64,000 bases of DNA from Luidia sarsii (Eukaryota; Echinodermata; Asteroidea; Paxillosida; Luidiidae), in NCBI GenBank assembly GCA_949987565.1, contig OX465102.1:12416763-12480762 (forward strand), given 5' to 3'. Shown one piece after another: positions 56,441-64,000 of the stretch. Under the pieces are notes generated by a model that was not told where the DNA came from, did not search any database, and was given only the letters and a program-made list of their open reading frames with translations. The stretch's first letter is position 1, and each line of letters opens with the position of its first letter. The position numbers and the translations under genes were made by a program.

Positions 56441-57390
56441 CTCTCTTGCATGCATTTGTGTCCATCCCAATGAGATCGAGACGACAGGCGTGTCAGCGTG
56501 CCATTAGCGAATTTCTGTATCTTACGTGATGGTGAAATTGTCGACTGGCGTGATCTGAGGTAAGACCTACACCCTGAATAGGCCAGTTCCAGGCCTTGGC
56601 GGCTCTGCTCGCAGGACCCTTTTGCAAAGGCCAAGTACCACTTTGGTCAAACGTGGTCGTTTAGCCTTTGGATCTGCACGATCGATACATCAGGATTAGG
56701 CCCCCTTCTAACCTTTCGCGAGAAAAAGGAAGATTTTCTACCACTCCCCCTACCCGATATGAATGACGCGGGCTCGGAATTGAGAATTTCCGTCCATCCG
56801 ATTTTTTTTTTTTTTTTGGCAGGACGCGCCGAACTAAATTTGTCATCGGAATTGGTTGTGGCGAATTGGGACCGTGCATTGAACCATGATTGAACGGCGT
56901 TAAAAGGCAGTCATAGACATACATATGCATGCATGCCTGCCCCTTATTCAATCAAGGTGCAATATGAGCTGCGTAGTCATTGTGGAATAACTTAGGAGAG
57001 GTTTCGAACTTTCTTTGAAGTTTAAGTTAATAAATCTCCTGCTTTCTACTTGAAAAGTAGCAGGGTGTAGAGGCTTATAGCCCCCCCTTCTTTATGAAAC
57101 AATTGCTGTCTTCACTTGGGGACCTTATCACATTCCCCCCCCTCACAAAAAACCCCAAACGAGCAATAAAGGTTACCGGCCACAAGCTTGCACATTATAG
57201 ACGTGCGATGCTTTAATTCCGTCCAAGTCGTGACCACTCTAACTAAGAAAGCTGTCTTGAATTCGTTCCACTTACTTGGGATTATACAGTACTCCAAGGC
57301 TTCAAACGGCTCATGCATTTTGCCACTTTTGTTTGGGGGCGACCTTTAGCGAGCAGCCTCAGCGTTTCGCGTTCAACGATTGCAGTCATA

Positions 57391-57632
57391 GGCCGTTTAC
57401 GAAATGAAGGCTTCTTAAGGTCGGCTTCGGTCATAGTTTATCTTACTCGTTGTAATATCACAGGCATCTAAAAAAAAGCGTTTGGCCCCAGTTTCTTAGG
57501 GAATAACCTGTATACATATCAAGCCAAAAAACCTTCAAATTCGGAAACAAATCCCAACCTGGATGTTTAGGTTTTGCCAGACGGAGACGAAGCCTGAGCA
57601 CGAACCTATAAGCCTTTATTTCGAAAATGGCC
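57391..57632. mobile_element. GGCCGTTTTCGAAATGAAGG element, uninterrupted copy
   Basis: GGCCGTTTACGAAATGAAGG to CCTTTATTTCGAAAATGGCC, 242 bp. Internal TTTATCTTACTCGTT marks the site where the 16459 copy carries its insert. Confidence 0.8.
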
Positions 57633-58559
57633 GTGGACTTTTCCAAATTCAATGAAAGAAAGTACAATTTTGGTTTGTTTCCAGGCTGGTAAAGTGGGTT
57701 AAAGTGAAGGGTAGTCGGATCAGTGTCTCTGAGCCAGCGCAGCAGGATATTACAGAGGTCATGGTTTTGGTTTTCCAGAAGAGGAAACCGCCCACAAGAC
57801 ACTGAAGGTTATTGCAGCCCGATTCTATTTTTTTTCTGCGAAACTCACCACAAGGTGTAAATTTAAGAAAATGACAAATACATCTGTGGCTGGTGGTATA
57901 GCTAACAGGGCTCAAGAATTTACACGTAACTCGTCGACAACAAAAAAACAACCAACAGCCTAGATCTAATGTCGGAGTGGTAAATCTGGAGCCACAAAAC
58001 AGTCAGTTGTAGTTTTCGTTGCCAGCAGTACTTGTCAGGATGGAAACGTCAGGACCCGTGGCAGTCGGTGCCTGTCTCTGTTCATCTCCTGCGTGTCTTG
58101 TCAGTGGTTCGCAAACGCCGCCCCTTTTAACAGTGATTCGGATAGGATGTTGCGATCCCAGCAGGACCTTTATCAGATGTAGGATCGAAACAGACTCAGG
58201 CCTTCAATTCTTGGTTTGTTTTTGTATTGTTGCTTGGTCATTCATGTCTGGAAGCTGTTGGCAGCATTTTTTAAATACTTCAACTATCCGGTCAAGTACA
58301 AGTTTTCTTTGCCAATTTTGTTGGTGAAATGTTCCCGGTCAGCTTTCCCGTTGCTTGTTTTACTTTAATAGTAATTTGAATATTATGTTCGAAACGGGTT
58401 AGATTATGCATTATAAGGGACGCGTCTCTAAATTTCACGCTTTTTTGTCCAACCGTGTTAGACAAAAGCAAGCTCATTGCATGCCATCTCAGCGATCTCG
58501 GACAGTTTGAAGAAGCAATCCGCCCTTCCTTCTCCAAATAGTCCTAATTGATGTTGCGG

Positions 58560-59150
58560 AAGGGTCTGGGAGGTGGTTGGACAGGGGGTTGGGGAGGGGG
58601 TCCGGCGCTGAGAAGGGGGTTGGGGAGGGAGTTGGCCACTGGGCAGGGGGTTGGGGAGGGAGTTGGAGAGCAGGGATGGACGGGGGTTAGACGGGGTGTT
58701 GGGGAGTGGGTTGGGAGGGAGTTGGAGAGCGGGGGTTGGACAAGGGGTTTGGGAGGAGGTTGGTCAGGGAGTTGGGGAGTGAGTTGGGGAGGGAGTTTGG
58801 GAGAGGGTTGGGCGGGGGGTTGCGGAGTGAGTTGGAGAGCAGGGATGGACAGGGGGTGCACTGGGGGTTGGGATGGGGTTGGGAGGGGGTTGGGGTGCGG
58901 GTTGGACAGGGGGGTTTGGGAGGGGGTTGGGGAGGGAGTTGGAGAGCAGGGACGGGGAGGGGGTTGGGCAGGGGGTTGGGGATGGGGGTTGGGGGTGGTG
59001 TAACTGTTAGGTGAGCGGGTTGGGGAGCATAGATGGAGATGGGGGTGAGGTTTGTCGTGGAGGGTTTTGGGGAGCGGGGTTGGGGAGAGCGTTGGTGAGG
59101 GGGTTGGGGAGGGGGTTGTAGAGCGGGATTGGGGGGGCGTTGGGAAGGGG
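58560..59150. repeat. G-rich GGGGTTGGGGAGGGGGTTGG array
   Basis: Irregular units of 18-40 bp over 590 bp. Dense runs of four or five G on the + strand. Open frames rich in Gly/Trp or Pro are artefacts. Confidence 0.95.
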
Positions 59151-60145
59151 GTTATTATTGCCGTAAGTCGCGAACGGGGAACAGGGAGGCTTTCCCGAAC
59201 CTTCGCTTCGCCGATCGCCCCTTTAAAGGAGCGCTTGCCCATCCCCAAACAGTAAACCCAGACTATTTTTTCCGACACTTGGTTGCCAGCGGTAACCGGC
59301 GTTCCTCGTTTTTTGTTGATAACCCCCCCCCCCCCAATATCACAACTCCGGAACTCGATCTGTCCCACAGTCAGACCGCAGCTTCCCTCTTTTTTTTTAT
59401 TTTGCTAGAAACGGAAGGGTCACAAGTTTGTGTTGTGTATTATTTCGGGAAGATTTTGTCAGCGTTGGAGAACACTGAGCCGTTAGTTCGTCGGTTGAGT
59501 CTGATCCCCCTGTCTATTAGGCTGATAATAGGTTTCACCTTCAGCTACATTTCCGTTATCCGAAGGCTGGAATGCAAGGAGAAGGTTCTGTGAATCGGGG
59601 AGTCGTTGTCAAGAGAAATCGGTCAACAGAAATCGGTTGCCGGGTTATCATCTACAAACAAACTCGATTACCAGCTCTCTCCTTCTCATGCCTGGTATTT
59701 CCTCTAAAAAAAAACACCCTGAAATCTTCGCAGTATTGCTTTTTTTAGAATGTTGGATGGTTTAATGGTTAAACTGTTTCAATCTTTTGACCTTCACCAA
59801 TGTTTTTGGGGGCCTTTTAAATCGGGAACTTGGTGGACAAGAGGCTGTGGCCTATGGGTTATGTTAACGGTCTAATGCAGTGCTTCCTCCTTGTGTCAGA
59901 CACGATCCACGGTCCCACCGCCGTCCACCCCCCCCCCCTTCCCACCGCCCTGCTCGTCAATCATAGGTGGGTAATACTTCGTGAAATTTGATTAGGCAGT
60001 AATGGAGGGGTGAAGGAGGCGGCCGTGTGGAGACGATGGGGATTGATTCACGGTTGATCGACTGTGAAGGACGGAGCCGATTAGTCGAGGAGACTTTGGG
60101 AATGCCCTCTTTATATTCCCCCCATAACACCCATGCACCCAGCAG

Positions 60146-60461
60146 TTAAAGGTGAATGCAATCCCCCCCCCCAAACAAAGGTTGCTTATCTCATTGGGTG
60201 TTAAAAACAACCTACAATTACCTATGAGTCTCTCACGTTCACCCCTCGCAATCGGCGGCGGCACCTTAGAAAAGATGGCGACGTACTGGAACGCACATTC
60301 GACCACTGGAGGCTCTACAATTCCATGAATGTTCTCTCTTAATGAAAAACGTATACGTGAGTGACTCATAGGTAATTTTAGTTTGTTTTTAACACCCAAT
60401 CAGATTAGCAAACCTTTTTTTTTTTTGGCGGGTGGGACTGGGGGTTTCCATTCCCCTTTAA
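60146..60461. mobile_element. TTAA-flanked inverted-repeat element
   Basis: TTAAAGGTGAATG and inner TGGGTGTTAAAAACAA, ATTACCTATGAGTC at the left are mirrored at the right (GACTCATAGGTAAT, TTGTTTTTAACACCCA, CATTCCCCTTTAA). 316 bp. Confidence 0.8.
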
Positions 60462-61466
60462 TGGAGAGGTTTCGCACGCACCCGGATACTCTTACGTGCA
60501 CGAATACAGTAACCGGCCGTATATCCGTGTGTGTTAAGAGCGGATACCCTTTCGCAAACTGCGTCGAATCCGGCCTCTTGAGGGAGCCATAATTCAAGAT
60601 GGCGGTGCTCATGACTCCGTTCATGCAGAAGACATATATTTGGACTATTTTTTTTCGGTCTTCTTCGCAGGAAATCCCGACATCTTCGACCCAAGAACAA
60701 AATGTGATGGAATTTGTTAATCCATGATTTAATTTTTAAACCATTATTTTTTATACATACTGTACATGTCAACCTGATGTTAAAAATTGCAATTTACAAA
60801 GATATGTTTTTTTTTTTTTTTACTTACGTGTATGACCGGATATATCCGTCTTCACGCATCGCATAACCAGGTGTGCTGGGGATACACGTCATGAGAAGCA
60901 CGCAAAGTAATGACGTATGCGTAAGCGGGCACGTAAGCGTATTCGTGGCCATTCCAAGCCTCTCTATTATTGTCATAAAACCGTGAACAAGATCGAAACG
61001 TCATGCCTTGCCGATTCCTATTGGAACGGTCAGTTCAGTCAGCAAGCAGTTTGCAAGATTGTTATTGATTCACTTCCCATCAATAATACGACAGGTAAGG
61101 TCCTGCCATCGCATCGAATAGTAAGGTCCACTAATTGGGTGAGATTCGTGTATAATTTGCGCGACTTATGTCAATTAGCAGTTTGCTGAAAATCGCTCAA
61201 ATTACATACAACTCTCATGAATGATATTTGATGGAAGTGGAACCGACGTTTTTTAACTTATAGCAAGACCTTGCTGCTTCTGGTCAAGATCATGCTTTGA
61301 TCGAAACGATCAGACACTATAACTTCTGACGATTTGATTGATAAAAGCAAAGTTGACGGATATTCCCAAACGAAACAAACTGAAACCAGATTTTTTTTTT
61401 TTAAGTAGACTACATGTAGCAGGGTTGCGGGTTTTTTTTTGTCTGTTCTTTCCCCCTTTTTTCTTG

Positions 61467-61545
61467 GGGTGGCGTGCCGTGGTCGAACGGGAAGAGCGTT
61501 CGTCTGCAGTGTAGATGGTTGCTGGTTCGAATCCCACTCGGACCC
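61467..61545 (+). repeat. tRNA-like SINE head
   Basis: A-box-like TGGTCGAACGGGAAGAGCG at 61480 and perfect B box GGTTCGAATCC at 61524. The acceptor and T stems do not pair well enough for a working tRNA. Confidence 0.5.
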
Positions 61546-64000
61546 GAAGCTGGAAACCTCTCTCTGCGCACCCAGCAGTTGAATGGGTACTCGGGTCTCT
61601 TTATGGCTGGGGTGGGGGTTGACAGGCGGCGAGGAAAGGAACTGGCCACCCTTCCTCATGCATGCAATGGCCTTGTCAATGTGCCTTTCTGATTTAAAGA
61701 CACATCCCCTACGATAATACGATACTATGGGGCACGCCTTACATTTCTTACATTTCTGTTTAATAACCTACACACTAGTATAAGTTTATCATATCAGGGT
61801 TCGGATCAACAACGACCCAGTTCAGATTCATGGTGGAATAAGACATGGCGTCACGCACACAGCGTCATGCATGTGTGCATGCATTGCTCCGTGGTGCATG
61901 TAACATTGTACACGGAAGCAAAATGCAATGCAGGCAGTCTGAGGCAGATTGAGTGTCTCTCATGTTCCGTGCCAAAGTAACCATGCTCACGGGGTGTCAA
62001 GGTCAGGGAGTTGCCTTCGACCTTCGACCCCCTGAATGATCGATGGTGGCTGCCCGGCTGCCGATCTCCTGTCGAGTGCAGTCGGCCCAGGGTCTAAGCG
62101 CCCGTCACCCCGTGCACGCACAAGCAGAATGAAAGAGACAATAATGTTTATATTCGCACAATAATCTCACCGATGCAGATTATACTGTAGGTACAACCAC
62201 GACGCGGTTGTTTCTCCCTTTAGATTATTGCAGAAGCACCTTAGCATTTTTGTCTGTCAAGCTCTGCTCGATAAACACTACGACCAACAAAGTTGTAAAA
62301 CGGGTGCCCTGTAATAATAACTATAGGCCATTAAGACCATTAAGCATGTTTGTGTACCCATTTTACGACTTCTGTGTACACAGTTTTTAGTCCCATGGTC
62401 AAACAGGGAAAGACCGGTGCGTTTACCCACACTGATGCTGCGCGTAATACAAGAAATCCAAGGGTTTCAACGATTTAAACTTTTAGAGGGTCTGACGTTT
62501 CGATCATAGTAATCTTAGCAGGGCCTTTCAGGGTAGTCCTGGGAATGATCTAGCTAGGATGGGAACGTCAAACCCCATTTTTCGAGGGAATTTATATTTT
62601 GTTCATTATTTGGAGTCAGTTGGTACCCATGTTATTTCGGTTATTTGAATCAGTTTGGCAGTACTAAAAGCTTGAACCCCCAATGGGTCTTATCGTGAAT
62701 TTTCTCAGGCATTTGTCGACAGTATAAAGTGCGTCCCTCTGGACATGGGAATGTTGTTATTTGTTGGAAACAAAATCTGATCAGACGACGTTATCTCGCT
62801 GACGGGGCCTATAACTCCAGCCCGTGTTGGGCGGGTATGCACATGGGTAAACTCATGGGTAAACTCGCCGTTTCTCGTCGGAGGCCCAAGCGGCGTGCGA
62901 ACCTACGAGTGTAGGGGTGACGCGGTCACCATGTCACCGGACGACATGACATTGTCGAAGGCCAGCGGTATGGTTCTGGTCCTGAAGGCATGACTTGGTG
63001 ACATTTATTTATTTATTTTTTTGGTTTTTTTTTGTGGGGGGGGGGGATGCGAGTCTCCAGCCGTGGTTGACAAGGTTGGCCACCCTCGGGGCCTAAATCA
63101 GAAAAACGTGGAACTATTCGGTTTTGGTTTTTTTTTTATATAGGAGGGGATGATGTATATACCCGGCCGTGACTAACCCCGTGCGTTTGTTGTCTTGACC
63201 AAATCTTGATTTGATAAACACAAAACTATGCACCGACTTCGTATCATTTGTATTTGTTTGTTTGGTGCATCGCCGGGCACTTTCGACCCCGTTCAATGTC
63301 ACGCGTGACTTTGGCTATGGAACGGCATCTGGGAGGAACAATCGGTGGTCACGGAATTTGATTTGATTTCCTCCCTCTCCCATTAAGAGTTCTATCGAGG
63401 GGTGGGTGATGGGCATGCCGTGAATGCACGTCCGACTGTAACGGCTGCGTTCGCGAGCTTTATCATTCGGATGAGGTTCAGAACCATTCCTTTGCCTTTG
63501 AAATTAGTTCGTGCTAGATTTGAATCGTCGGATTCTCGACTTTGTTTGTACGTCGTAGATAGATTTCGGATAGTTTTAGTCAGTGGACAGTTTGCACCAT
63601 TCCCGGTTCTTCTGTTTCCACATACCCCTGGCCTTACTATGTTTGATCTTGCCCCGAAATCAGTAATTCCTTTCAACTCTCTCTGACTGGTGTTTGGTAT
63701 CGGCCGAGTCGGTCTTTTTTGAAATGGTAAACAAATACAAAGGATTCATCTAAATTACATAATCACGCAAGATCAGCTAAAAGGAAACAAATGTTGTATA
63801 TCATAATGTAGCGTCTCGGAAATATTTTGTGCAATACATTGGAGAATTAAATGAACAGTGACTAGATTGTACATGTCACAACACGATTTTTTTTTGTATA
63901 GATCTGGCATTGATAGAGTCTCAAACGGGTTAAAAACACAGGCCCTTCACGTTGGTGAGGTTGAAAACAGAGTAAAGGAAACCCGACGGAATGTTGAAAC

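Larger units (their letters stand above)
42173..64000 (+). other. Intron 2 of the second gene or intergenic DNA
   Basis: Nearly 22 kb with no exon I can support on either strand. It holds the repeats listed separately. Stretches with nothing recognised include 42776-45090, 45100-47200, 48811-50338, 50701-51715, 54921-55981, 56440-57390, 57633-58560, 59150-60145 and 61546-64000. Confidence 0.4.

Noticed and set aside
58019..58327. Cys-containing + strand frame, checked as the next exon of the second gene
   Set aside because: It overlaps a decayed GACGTTTCGATC element, lacks EGF spacing and has no phase 1 acceptor.
59129..59593. 154-codon + strand frame downstream of the G-rich array
   Set aside because: It begins in the array, shows no domain, and reads through sequence with several alternative open frames, suggesting a non-coding repeat.

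Overview
This window is animal (metazoan) nuclear DNA. It shows split genes with consensus GT-AG introns, GC-rich exons in a more AT-rich background, and very dense repeats: minisatellites, foldback and terminal-inverted-repeat elements, tRNA-derived SINE-like pieces and a decayed LINE. The repeat style and the mix of vertebrate-like gene content with small dispersed elements suggest a marine invertebrate, most likely a deuterostome (echinoderm, hemichordate or lancelet). The sequence alone does not fix the species. I see no bacterial operons, CRISPR arrays or viral genomes.

Region 1 (about 5.05 to 22.67 kb, + strand) holds the last eight coding exons of a TRPC-family cation channel closest to TRPC4/TRPC5. 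All seven introns keep one reading frame, giving 851 codons and a stop. The exons cover the pre-S1 region, S1 to S6 with the pore, the TRP box, the calmodulin/IP3-receptor-binding-like segment and a long acidic C-terminal tail. The N-terminal ankyrin exons must lie left of the window. The introns are full of repeats. The first is about 90 percent minisatellite (26-bp then 44-bp units), the fourth carries two related foldback elements, the fifth carries a transposon nested in a transposon next to a cluster of four perfect CRE sites, and the sixth has a 12-bp array.

Region 2 (about 22.7 to 33.8 kb) has no recognised host gene. It contains the TRPC 3' flank, several short inverted-repeat elements, TTAGGG-like degenerate DNA, a LINE reverse-transcriptase fragment on the - strand, and a 1.8-kb G-rich GGCAGG-type minisatellite.

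Region 3 (about 33.9 kb to the right edge, + strand) appears to hold the 5' part of a second gene that simple open-frame searches miss because its exons are small. There is a TATA box, a leader of about 530 bases with no ATG, a signal-peptide exon (34452-34507) and, 7.5 kb downstream, a phase-compatible cysteine-rich exon (42024-42172) with a CCYGW motif like the N-terminus of EGFL6/nephronectin-type secreted matrix proteins. It ends in phase 1, as expected if EGF exons follow, but none was found before 64 kb. The remaining 22 kb is intron-like or intergenic and rich in low-complexity tracts, a 147-bp satellite, G-rich arrays and dispersed elements.

Nearly every long uninterrupted open frame in the window is an artefact of tandem repeats. 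The true coding content is the ten exons listed as CDS.
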